DNA of 25,985 bases from NCBI GenBank assembly GCA_964469555.1, contig CAYYAQ010000069.1, positions 1-25,985 on the forward strand, in the 5' to 3' direction. This DNA is from CAYYAQ01 sp964469555 (GTDB taxonomy: Bacteria > Planctomycetota > UBA1135 > UBA2386). The notes under the pieces were generated by a model. The model made no database searches. It worked only from the letters and a program-made list of their open reading frames with translations, and was not told the origin of the DNA. The position numbers and the translations under genes are program-made. Each line of letters starts with the position of its first letter. The stretch's first letter is position 1. Below are positions 8,734 through 16,392 of the stretch, in pieces.

Positions 8734-10002
8734 CTACTTCTCCACCTTCCTGACGGAGAGCGGCTCGCCGCCCTTCAATCCCGTGAACCCCGCGACGAGG
8801 ACCTGAATCCCCGCGGTGAGTCCGCTCAGGATTCGGACCTTTCCGCGCTCGACTACGCTGCCCGGCTTCACGCGGATCCGCTTCGCCCTGCCCGCGTTCA
8901 CGATCCAGACGTAGGTTTCCGCGCGGATGTTCACCAGCGCGCGGGAAGGGATGATGATCGCCTCAGCGGCCTTCTCGACGAGCAGGTCGATCTTGACTAC
9001 GGTGCCGGGGATCCACTCCCCGGAAGAGTTGTCGAGCTCCACTTCGGCAAACATGTTGCGCGAGCCCGAGTGCACGGCACCCGCCACGCGCGTCACGCTG
9101 GCCGAGACATCCGCGCGGGCCTCGCCGGGTATCACGATCGAGACGACGGATCCAGGCTTGACGTGCACCGCCTCTGCCTGCGGAACGCCGAATCGGATGC
9201 GAACCCTGCTGGTGTTCATCAACTCGAGGATCTCGGTCTTCTGCGCCATCGCCAACGTGCCAGCATCCACGAGTTGCCGCGTCACGCGCGCGCTCGAGTA
9301 GGGACTCCGCAGCGAGGCGAAACTCACGAACACCGCGGCGCGAGATGCCTCGGCCTTCGCGACGTCGACCCCCGCGGCTGCCCGTTCGACTTCCGCATCA
9401 CGCTGCGCGACATTTGCGGCGGCCTGTCCGATCCGCGCCGTGGTCGCCCCCTGCGCCGACTGGGCGGCCTGCAGTGCCGAGCGACTCTTCGCGAGATCCA
9501 GCTGCGCCTCCTCCCACTCCTCGTCGGTCGCGGCGCGACCGGCGTGCAAATCCTTGACGCGCCTGTGGTTCGCTTCGCTGACCTTCAGCGAGGAGATCGC
9601 GACGTCGATCTCGCTCGCCGCAGCGCGGTCGTCCGCGGCAGCGACCTTCGACGCCTCTTTCGCGGCGAGCACGGCGCTTTTCGTTATGGAGAGAAGAGCC
9701 TCGGCCTTCTTGACCATCGCATCCGCGACCGCCTTGTCCCGTTCCAGTTCTGGAACGTGCAGGTCCACCAGCAGCGCGTCACGCTTCACCACGCTGCCCT
9801 CGGCGACGTGGATCTTCGTGATGTAGCCGCTGACTCGCGGAATCAGCCGCATCGACTCCAGCGGCAACACATCTCCCTGCACCTGGCTTCGGGTGTCGAT
9901 GGTTCGCGGCTTGATTTCGAACGCCTGCACCTGACGCGAGTCCTGCGAGGCCAATGGGGAGACGAGAACTGACAAGATCAGGATTATGAGGGGGGAGCGC
10001 AT
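8734..10002 (-). CDS. RND efflux periplasmic adaptor (HlyD/AcrA membrane fusion protein)
   Basis: Predicted 422 residues. A signal peptide (MRSPLIILILSVLVSPLASQ) is followed by the first barrel strand and the first half of the lipoyl-like domain (RVSGYITKIHVAEGSVVKRD). Residues of about 80-215 form a long Ala/Lys/Glu-rich coiled-coil hairpin, longer than in AcrA and with a DEEWEEAQLDLAKSRSAL return helix. The second lipoyl half (FASLRSPYSSARV) and the beta-barrel domain (VHVKPGSVVSIVIPGEA) follow, ending in the membrane-proximal domain. The protein bridges the inner-membrane pump and the TolC-type channel. The gene begins three bases after the pump's stop and ends two bases before the channel gene, so the three proteins are probably made from one mRNA. 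Confidence 0.92.
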   Translation of the reverse strand: MRSPLIILILSVLVSPLASQDSRQVQAFEIKPRTIDTRSQVQGDVLPLESMRLIPRVSGYITKIHVAEGSVVKRDALLVDLHVPELERDKAVADAMVKKAEALLSITKSAVLAAKEASKVAAADDRAAASEIDVAISSLKVSEANHRRVKDLHAGRAATDEEWEEAQLDLAKSRSALQAAQSAQGATTARIGQAAANVAQRDAEVERAAAGVDVAKAEASRAAVFVSFASLRSPYSSARVTRQLVDAGTLAMAQKTEILELMNTSRVRIRFGVPQAEAVHVKPGSVVSIVIPGEARADVSASVTRVAGAVHSGSRNMFAEVELDNSSGEWIPGTVVKIDLLVEKAAEAIIIPSRALVNIRAETYVWIVNAGRAKRIRVKPGSVVERGKVRILSGLTAGIQVLVAGFTGLKGGEPLSVRKVEK

Positions 10003-10005
10003 GAG

Positions 10006-13000
10006 TCAGGCAACCTCCACTTCCGATTCAGTCGACGGTTTGACCCACCGACCCAGGACGGAGTAGAGCGATGGAACAACGAGCAAGGAGAGGAACGCGC
10101 CACCGAGCACCGCACCGATGATCGAACGCGCGAGAGGGATGTTTGCCTCGCCACCGCGACCGAATCCGATCGCCATGGGCAAGAGCGCGAGGATCGTCGT
10201 CAGCGACGTCATCAACACCGGTCGCAATCGGTCCCGCGCCGCATCGAGAATGGCCTCGTTCAGGGCCGCGCCCTCGCGTTGCTTGCGGACAGCGAACTCG
10301 ACGACGAGGATCGAATACTGCACGACGATTCCGATCATCAGGATCAGGCCCATGAACGCCGGCACGCTGAGATACGTGTTGGTCAGGAACAGGATCGGGA
10401 CGACCCCGATCAATCCGAGCGGCACCGTCAGGAGGATCGTCATCGGCAACAAGAATGACCGGAACTGCGCGACCATCACGAGATACACGAGCATCGCCGC
10501 GATGATCAGGCCTTCGCCGAAGTCCCTGAAGCTGTCTTTCATGGCCTTCACCTCACCCTCGTACAGGATCCGGTAGCCCTCCTTGTGCGCACCGTCGATG
10601 AGGTCCTTGGTCGGGCCAGGCTTCTCGAGGAGGGCCTGGATCTCGGTCGCCACCGAGCCGACGTCGCGATGCCGAACGTTCGCGAAAATGTTGACCGTCC
10701 GGGTGATGTTCTTGTGCGTCACGACCACGGGCGTCGTCGACTCGCGAATCGACGCGATGTTCTTCAGAAGCGTCGGCGAGGAGGAGTTCGGACCCGTGAT
10801 CGGGATGTTGTAGAGCGACTCGATCGAGTTGATGTCCGATTCTTTGTACTGCGCCCCCATCAGGTAGTGGTTGCCGTTCTGCGGACTGATCCAATAGCTC
10901 GCCAGGAAGTTGCACGACGAGTTGACGGCCGTCGCGACGTTCTTGATCACGTCCTCCTGGGTGAGACCCAGGATCGCAGCCTTCGTACGATCTACTTCGA
11001 TCTCCAGCGACGGGTGATTCGGTGGCTCGTCCATGCGCACGTCGACCGTGCCTTCGACCTTGTCCACTTCCTTGACGATCGCACGGGCGATCTCGTAGAG
11101 ACGCGGGAGCTTGCCTCCCCGAACCTGGATGTTGATCGGCGCCGGTTGCCCCATGTTCAGCGCCGCGGTCATCATGCCGCCGGTGTCGAACGCGAAATCC
11201 ACGTTCGGAAACTTCTCGGGTAGGCGCGTGCGAAGTTCCGCCGCATAGTCCTGCGCCGACTTCGTCCGGCTGTCCTTGAGCTGCACGAGCACGAAGGAGT
11301 CCATCGGCCCCGCGTTCGGCGTGTAGGCTGCCGGCCAGTCGTAGAGCACGCCGATGTTCGAGATCAGCAGCTTCAGGTCGGAAGTCGGGTCCTTCTCCTC
11401 AACATCCCAAACACCGACCACATCCTGGATCTCCTTCTCGACCTCCTTGACGATCACCTCGCTGCCAACGAGCGGCGTGCCAGGTTTGGCGCGAACCAGG
11501 ACCATGAACTGTCCCGCGTCGGACTGCGGGAACAGCTCGGTCCCCATACGGGACAGCCCGAAAGCCGCGAACGCGAAGAGTACGATCGAAACAGCCAGGA
11601 CGAGCCAGCGCGATCGGATCGAAGCCGCAGCGATCCCGCGGTATGAGTCCGCGAGCTTGTCGAAGAACCCTGGCTTCACTTCCCGCGGCTTGAGCAGGCG
11701 AGACGCCGCCGCCGGGATGAACGTCATCGCCAGCAGGTACGACGTCAACGTCGCGAAGATCACGGCCAGTGCCAGCGGCGAGAACAGGTACTTCGCGAGC
11801 CCGGTCAGGTACACGACGGGAAAGAACACGACGATGAAGGTCAGCGTGCTGATGAACACCGGCAGCGCGACTTCCGCGGCGCCGTCCCGCGCCGCGATCA
11901 TCGCTGACTTGCCCAACCGAAGGTGCCGGGTGATGTTCTCCATCACCACGATCGATTGGTCGACCAGAATGCCGATCGCGAGCGAGAGCCCGCCGAGAGT
12001 CATCGCGTTGATCGTGTCACCCGTGAAGTAGAGCCCCGCGATCGCCCCCAGAACCGAGAGCGGGATCGCCATCAGCACGACGAGTGTGGACGTCACGGAC
12101 AACAAGAAGAAGAACACGACTATCGCCACCAACGCCGCGCCGATGACGGCACTCGTCGTGAGCGTATTGATAGACGCTTGCACTGCCGCAGACTGATCGA
12201 GCACGACATCCAGGCTGAGCTGCCCTTCCTTCGCCGCTGGTCGCTCGTCCTTGATCTGGGCGAGGATGAACTGCGAGCGCTCGCGCACTTTCTTCACGAT
12301 CTCCAGCGTGTTCGATCCTGGTTGCCGGTAAATCGGGATGTACGCCTGGCGCCGTCCGTTGATCCGAACGATGTTCGATTGGATCTGGTGGCTGTCCTGA
12401 GCGTGACCGATGTCCCGGATCCGAATCGGCACTCCGTTGTCGACGCGGAGTGGGATGTGGTTGAGGTCGTCGGGAAACTCCACCATCGCGTTCGAACGGA
12501 TGAAGTACTCCGAACCGTCCAGTGTCGCGCTCCCTACGGGGACGAACGGATTCGACCGACGAATGCCTTTCGCCACGTCTAGTGGCGACATGTTGAGCGC
12601 CTCGAGCTTGTCGCGGTCGACGTACGTGAGAATGCGGCGCAACACGCCGCCGTACACCGCCGGCGCGATCACGCCCTGGATCGCCTGCAGCCGGTTGCGC
12701 ATGTCGTAGTACGCGACGTCGTAGAGTTCCTTCTCCGACATGGTCGGCGAAGACACCGCCACGAGGCAGATCGGCACCGAGGCCGTCGGGTCGAACGGCA
12801 TCACCATCGGAGGCAGCGTCCCCGGCGGCAGGTAGAACATGTCCGACACCGCGAGGGACGTCACCTGGGACATCGCGCTCTCCGCGCTGATGTCTTCGCG
12901 GAAGAAGTCGCGCACGATGCTGACCCCCAGCATCGACCGGGCTTCCTGATGGTCGATGCCGACCGATTGGCCGGTCCACCGCTGCATGCGGGAGCTGATG

Positions 13001-13185
13001 TCCTTCTCGACAACCACCGGCGGCATGCCCGGATACAGGGTTACGACCTGAATGGCCGGCGTCTTGAAGATCGGCAGGAGGTCCGCCGGGATGCGCTTGA
13101 GCGAGGTGTACCCAACGACCGTAAGGAAACACATGAAGACGACGACGGCGTACGGGTTCTTGAGAGCCGCGGTTACGAGCTTCAT
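10006..13185 (-). CDS. RND family efflux pump, inner-membrane permease (AcrB/HAE type)
   Basis: Predicted 1059 residues, the normal RND length. The N-terminal helix (NPYAVVVFMCFLTVVGY), a large periplasmic loop, the TM2-TM6 block (about 345-500), a second periplasmic loop and a second block of membrane helices (about 890-1045) are all visible. These pumps use the proton gradient to expel drugs, bile-like compounds, lipids or metals through the adaptor and TolC-type channel encoded downstream. In the relay, TM4 reads VD409Q410SIVVMEN where AcrB has VDDAIVVVEN: the first Asp is kept and the second is Gln. In TM10, Q956 stands where AcrB has Lys940 (VVQYSILVVEF against SAKNAILIVEF). A GAGG tract lies about 11 bases before the ATG. 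It is the first gene of the operon, 196 bases from the selenoprotein gene in the same direction. The substrate is unknown. Confidence 0.93.
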   Translation of the reverse strand: MKLVTAALKNPYAVVVFMCFLTVVGYTSLKRIPADLLPIFKTPAIQVVTLYPGMPPVVVEKDISSRMQRWTGQSVGIDHQEARSMLGVSIVRDFFREDISAESAMSQVTSLAVSDMFYLPPGTLPPMVMPFDPTASVPICLVAVSSPTMSEKELYDVAYYDMRNRLQAIQGVIAPAVYGGVLRRILTYVDRDKLEALNMSPLDVAKGIRRSNPFVPVGSATLDGSEYFIRSNAMVEFPDDLNHIPLRVDNGVPIRIRDIGHAQDSHQIQSNIVRINGRRQAYIPIYRQPGSNTLEIVKKVRERSQFILAQIKDERPAAKEGQLSLDVVLDQSAAVQASINTLTTSAVIGAALVAIVVFFFLLSVTSTLVVLMAIPLSVLGAIAGLYFTGDTINAMTLGGLSLAIGILVDQSIVVMENITRHLRLGKSAMIAARDGAAEVALPVFISTLTFIVVFFPVVYLTGLAKYLFSPLALAVIFATLTSYLLAMTFIPAAASRLLKPREVKPGFFDKLADSYRGIAAASIRSRWLVLAVSIVLFAFAAFGLSRMGTELFPQSDAGQFMVLVRAKPGTPLVGSEVIVKEVEKEIQDVVGVWDVEEKDPTSDLKLLISNIGVLYDWPAAYTPNAGPMDSFVLVQLKDSRTKSAQDYAAELRTRLPEKFPNVDFAFDTGGMMTAALNMGQPAPINIQVRGGKLPRLYEIARAIVKEVDKVEGTVDVRMDEPPNHPSLEIEVDRTKAAILGLTQEDVIKNVATAVNSSCNFLASYWISPQNGNHYLMGAQYKESDINSIESLYNIPITGPNSSSPTLLKNIASIRESTTPVVVTHKNITRTVNIFANVRHRDVGSVATEIQALLEKPGPTKDLIDGAHKEGYRILYEGEVKAMKDSFRDFGEGLIIAAMLVYLVMVAQFRSFLLPMTILLTVPLGLIGVVPILFLTNTYLSVPAFMGLILMIGIVVQYSILVVEFAVRKQREGAALNEAILDAARDRLRPVLMTSLTTILALLPMAIGFGRGGEANIPLARSIIGAVLGGAFLSLLVVPSLYSVLGRWVKPSTESEVEVA

Positions 13186-13347
13186 GTACGTCCTCGACAG
13201 GGGGAAGCCGGAGGTCAGGACCGCTCGGGGTGGGCACGCCCTGGGAGCGATCCGGGAGGATCGCCGCGAAGGCTATGGGTTCCCTGAGTCAGAGTCGAAT
13301 GCAAACGCAGAGAGCGCCACCCGTTGCGCGGGATAGCGCTCATCTCC

Positions 13348-13362
13348 CGGGCGCAGCGCCCG
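13348..13362. repeat. Perfect GC palindrome downstream of the selenoprotein gene
   Basis: The 15 bases form a perfect inverted repeat of 7 bp around one base (functionally a 6-bp stem with a CAG/CTG loop). It sits 20 bases after the TAG of the selenoprotein gene and 162 bases before the pump gene. There is no T-run on either side, so it is not a classic intrinsic terminator. It could be a transcript-end hairpin, an extragenic palindrome (REP-like) or an operator. Only its symmetry is certain. Confidence 0.45.
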
Positions 13363-13381
13363 ACCTACGGGACTTGGCAGC

Positions 13382-14629
13382 CTATTTGTTGCCGCCGCCC
13401 TTGCTCTTGGTCTTCGCGAGTTCCTTTTCGATCGCTTCCGAAAGCTCGCTCGGTCGGAAGCCGAACGGGCCGCGTCCACCGGCGTAACTGATCTTGCCGT
13501 CCTTGCCAATCAGGTACAACCGATCCGGGCGGGCCTGGTACGACGCGTCGACATTGTTGTCCACGTGGTCGATCACGGACGTGATCATCTTGAGTTCCAG
13601 CTTGTCGAAGCACGTCGAAGCGACCTGGAATCGCTCGAGATCGGTGATCGGCTCCTCGACCAGGACCGAGCTGTTCGGCCTTCGACCGTCGATCGCGTGG
13701 GCTTCCTGGATGTAGACGAGAAGAACCTCGACGTCCTTGCCATACTTCGCGTGGATGCTCTTCAGCTGACCAGCTGAGTTGCGGAAGGGCGGTCAAGTGT
13801 AGCTACCGAAGATCAACGCGACCGGCTTCTTACCGCGGAAGCTCGAGAGCGTAACGAGGGTCTTGCGATCCTTGACGAGCGGCAGGGCGAAGTCCGGCGC
13901 CATGTCGCCGACCCGCGGCGGGCCGCTGCGGACCGTGCGTACGGTGCCGAGCTCGACCTTGGAGATCACCTTGTCGTCGTTCTTGTCGAGCTTCGCGAAC
14001 GTACTGGACAACTCGGCGACCTGCAACTTGCCGTCCTTGTTCGTGTCGAGGTGACGGGCGCGGCGACCGACGGCGCGCAATGACAGCGTCCGACCACCGA
14101 GGGCTGCGCACATGATGCCACTGAGTTCCTCCGGACTGACGACAGAGTCCTGGTCGTTGTCGAGCGTGGCCAGGGTCTTCCTCCACTCCTCGGACGTGAC
14201 TTTGCCGTCCTCGTTCGTGTCGGAGTTCTTCGCCAACACCAGGGCGATGTCCGTGGAGACCGTGCTGCCTCCCGTCCGACCACCGCGGCTGCGACCGCCG
14301 GGGCCTCCCCCGCGACCACCGAGGCTTCCTCCGCGACCACCGGGTCGACGTCTCGACCCGCCGCTGAAGTCATCCTTCGTGATGCTACCGTCCTGATTCT
14401 GGTCGTAGCCGCTGAACTTCTCGGCGCCGCGACCGTACTCCTTCGGGGTGATCTTGCCGTCGTTGTTGGCGTCGTACTTCTCGGCGAGAAACTTCCAGAC
14501 ATCCACGAAACTATTGCCGATCCGCTGAAGTGCATTTTCGGATGAGCCGCGGCCAAAACCACCACCGCGCTGCGCCAAGGTCGGAGCAGCGAACGAAAGG
14601 GCGACGAGGAAAACGATCCTACGGTTCAT
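13382..14629 (-). CDS. Deiodinase-like selenoprotein with EF-hand repeats (TGA at 13793-13795 read as selenocysteine)
   Basis: Predicted 415 residues with Sec279. In order: signal peptide (residues 1-19, ending PTLAQ); six EF-hand loops starting at D53, D76, D137, D157, D195 and D215; a Gly/Arg-rich linker (about 91-121) after the first pair; then a thioredoxin-fold deiodinase domain from about 240 (GDMAPDFALP). The active site reads FGSYT-U-PPF, the vertebrate deiodinase signature being FGSCTUPPF or close to it. After the TGA the frame keeps matching the family: YIQEAHAIDG with H311 (vertebrate YIEEAHASDGW), DNNVDASY, RLYLI, GGRGPFGF, and ends at TAG 13382. Conventional calling would stop at 278 residues. 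A GGAG ribosome-binding site lies 7 bases before the ATG. Members are selenol redox enzymes. True iodothyronine substrate is not implied for a bacterium; a periplasmic thiol/peroxide or dehalogenation role is possible. The family is firm, the reaction is not. Confidence 0.9.
13762..13777 (-). promoter_or_regulatory. Candidate bacterial SECIS hairpin
   Basis: In the mRNA (minus strand) the segment forms UCAGCU-GGUC-AGCUGA: a perfect 6-bp stem with a GGUC tetraloop. It starts 16 bases after the UGA, with the loop G at +25 counted from the U of UGA. Bacterial SECIS elements lie within the coding sequence just after the UGA and are bound by SelB through the apical G-U; the E. coli fdhF element has the same GGUC loop at about +22. 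The position and loop are seen; binding by SelB is inferred. Confidence 0.75.
13793..13795 (-). other. UGA selenocysteine codon (Sec279)
   Basis: The TGA sits at the position of the catalytic selenocysteine between T278 and P280 of the deiodinase motif. It is in phase with 278 upstream and 136 downstream sense codons. Because the protein family places Sec exactly here and a SECIS-like hairpin follows, recoding is far likelier than a stop or a sequencing error. Confidence 0.88.
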
Positions 14630-14636
14630 GAGGAAA

Positions 14637-14640
14637 CTCC
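14637..14640 (-). promoter_or_regulatory. Ribosome-binding site of the selenoprotein gene
   Basis: GGAG in the sense strand, 7 bases before the ATG at 14629. It supports this start, which opens directly into the signal peptide. A TAGCAT hexamer further upstream (14663-14668) could be a -10 box, but I see no convincing -35. Confidence 0.55.
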
Positions 14641-14756
14641 GTCGGAACAGGTGCGATCCAGAATGCTATCCTCAGGGACGCCAAGAGCGCGAACCCGTCC
14701 ACCGGGATACAGCTTTGTGACCGCCGACGCTACCCCAGCCCGGCTCGCGAAGACGC

Positions 14757-16295
14757 CTACTCGGACCCGAACGATCGGGAAAGGAATCCCTGGTAACCCT
14801 GCAGCGCCGTGCGTTGCATGTAGAACTCCAGCCCTCTCGGTCCGCCGAGCTCCTCTCCACCACCCGCGCGACCGGGCCCGCCGTGAACCATCTGCGGCAT
14901 CACGCCGCCGGGCGGAAAAGCCTGGCCCGCTGTCTTGTCGGAACCCAGCCACAACCGACCGTGCCAGGGCGACATTCCCAGCACGACTTCCTCCATCCAC
15001 TCCGTGTCGTTGGAGTAGACGCTGCCGACGAGGCACCCGCCGCCGCGATTCGCGAGGGCGACCGCGTCCGCAGCCGAACCCGAGTACGGGAGGATGGTCG
15101 CGGCGGGACCGAATACCTCGTCGCTGTGGATGATGGCCGCGTTCGGATCCGAAGCCACCAGAAGCGTCGGCGCGACGAAGTAGCCGCGATCCATGATCGG
15201 CTCTGTCCCTCCACACGCCACAACGCATTCAGCGGCGAGGGCTTGGATTCCCGCGCGCACGTCGGTGAGTTGGCTCGCGCTCGCGACCGGTCCCATCCGA
15301 ACATCCTTGTCCGCGGGGTCGCCGATGTTCGTCGACGTCAGTCGTGAGACGAGTTCCTCGACAACGGTTTCGACCTTCCCCTCTGGAACCAGGATCCGAC
15401 GCACGGCGGTGCACTTCTGGCCGGCCTTCTGGGTCATGTCCGTGGCGACGTTCTTCAAGAACTCGCTGAAGATGTCGTCGTCGCCAGTCACGTCATCGCC
15501 GAGGATCGCCTCGTTCAAGGAATCGGCTTCGATGCCGACTCGAACATTGCCTGTCACAAGGTTCGTCGTGGCCTTCAATTGCGCGCCGACTCCCGACGAG
15601 CCGGTGAATGACAAGCTGTCCATCGGTCCGAGATGGGACAGGAGGTCTCCAGTGCCCCCCGCGATGAACTGGAACGCGCCCTCCGGCAGGATCCCGCTCT
15701 CGACGATGATCTGCGCCATGTGCCACGCCAGGAGGGCCGTCGGGGTGCCGGGCTTCGTGATCACGGGCACGCCCGCGAGAATCGCCTGGGCCATCTTCTC
15801 GCCCATGCCCCAGCACGGGAAGTTGAACGCGTTGATGTGCACGGTGACGCCAGGGCGCGTGACCCAGTGGTGCTGCCCCCAGAACCTCGCGGTCCTGCCG
15901 AGCTGCATGCCCTCGCCGTCAGCCATCTGGTTGCCGTCGCCGAGCTTCTTGCCGAAGGACGCGTACGCCGCGAGGGTTCCGGTCGCTCCGTCGATGTCGA
16001 ACTTCGCATCCCCGCGGGTGTTGCCGCCATTACTCGTCGACACGGCGATCAACTCATCGCGCTTCTCGTACAGGGTCGCGGACAGCGCCTTCAGCATCGC
16101 CGCGCGCTGCGCAAACCCCAATTCGCGCAGCGCTGGCCCTCCCGTATCCCGGGCGTGTGCCACGACCGCAGCGAAATCGACGCCGTCGGAGTTGCACAGG
16201 GCCATCTCCTCTTCCGTGGTCGGGTTGTAGAGCAGACGGGGAGTGCCGGTGCCGGGGTGCCAGCGACCGCAGACGTAGCTTTCGAGGGTGATCAT
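14757..16295 (-). CDS. Aldehyde dehydrogenase of the PaaZ/BoxD type (CoA-thioester semialdehyde)
   Basis: Predicted 512 residues. It closely follows the aldehyde dehydrogenase half of E. coli PaaZ from memory of that sequence: VHINAFNFPCWGM, KPGTPTALLAWHM, SFTGSSGVGAQ, catalytic E256 in GIEADSLN, catalytic C295 in QKAGQKCTA, MGPVASASQ, and a C-terminal VHGGPGRAGGGEELGG. PaaZ oxidises the ring-opened semialdehyde of phenylacetyl-CoA degradation; the stand-alone relative BoxD oxidises 3,4-dehydroadipyl-CoA semialdehyde in the aerobic benzoate (box) pathway. This protein lacks the C-terminal MaoC-like hydratase of PaaZ and has BoxD's length. No other paa or box gene is nearby, so the pathway is not settled. 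Start 16295 opens with the expected short strand (MITLESYVCGRW); the open frame upstream to 16571 reads antisense over the kinase gene and is rejected. No clear Shine-Dalgarno. Confidence 0.88.
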   Translation of the reverse strand: MITLESYVCGRWHPGTGTPRLLYNPTTEEEMALCNSDGVDFAAVVAHARDTGGPALRELGFAQRAAMLKALSATLYEKRDELIAVSTSNGGNTRGDAKFDIDGATGTLAAYASFGKKLGDGNQMADGEGMQLGRTARFWGQHHWVTRPGVTVHINAFNFPCWGMGEKMAQAILAGVPVITKPGTPTALLAWHMAQIIVESGILPEGAFQFIAGGTGDLLSHLGPMDSLSFTGSSGVGAQLKATTNLVTGNVRVGIEADSLNEAILGDDVTGDDDIFSEFLKNVATDMTQKAGQKCTAVRRILVPEGKVETVVEELVSRLTSTNIGDPADKDVRMGPVASASQLTDVRAGIQALAAECVVACGGTEPIMDRGYFVAPTLLVASDPNAAIIHSDEVFGPAATILPYSGSAADAVALANRGGGCLVGSVYSNDTEWMEEVVLGMSPWHGRLWLGSDKTAGQAFPPGGVMPQMVHGGPGRAGGGEELGGPRGLEFYMQRTALQGYQGFLSRSFGSE

Positions 16296-16392
16296 CGGGG
16301 TGGACAGTGTTCGCCCCTGGCAGCGGGCGATCAAGGGTCGGTGTCGAGGAATTGGCCACTCGCCAAAAGCCCCGCTGGTCGATAGACGACTC

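Noticed and set aside
13793..13795. The TGA as a real stop or a sequencing frameshift in a broken thioredoxin-type gene
   Set aside because: The frame continues without shift through family-specific residues on both sides, the TGA sits at the known Sec position, and a SECIS-like hairpin follows.
13382..14629. Iodothyronine (thyroid hormone) metabolism in the host
   Set aside because: Family similarity does not establish this substrate in a bacterium; only the fold and Sec chemistry are supported.
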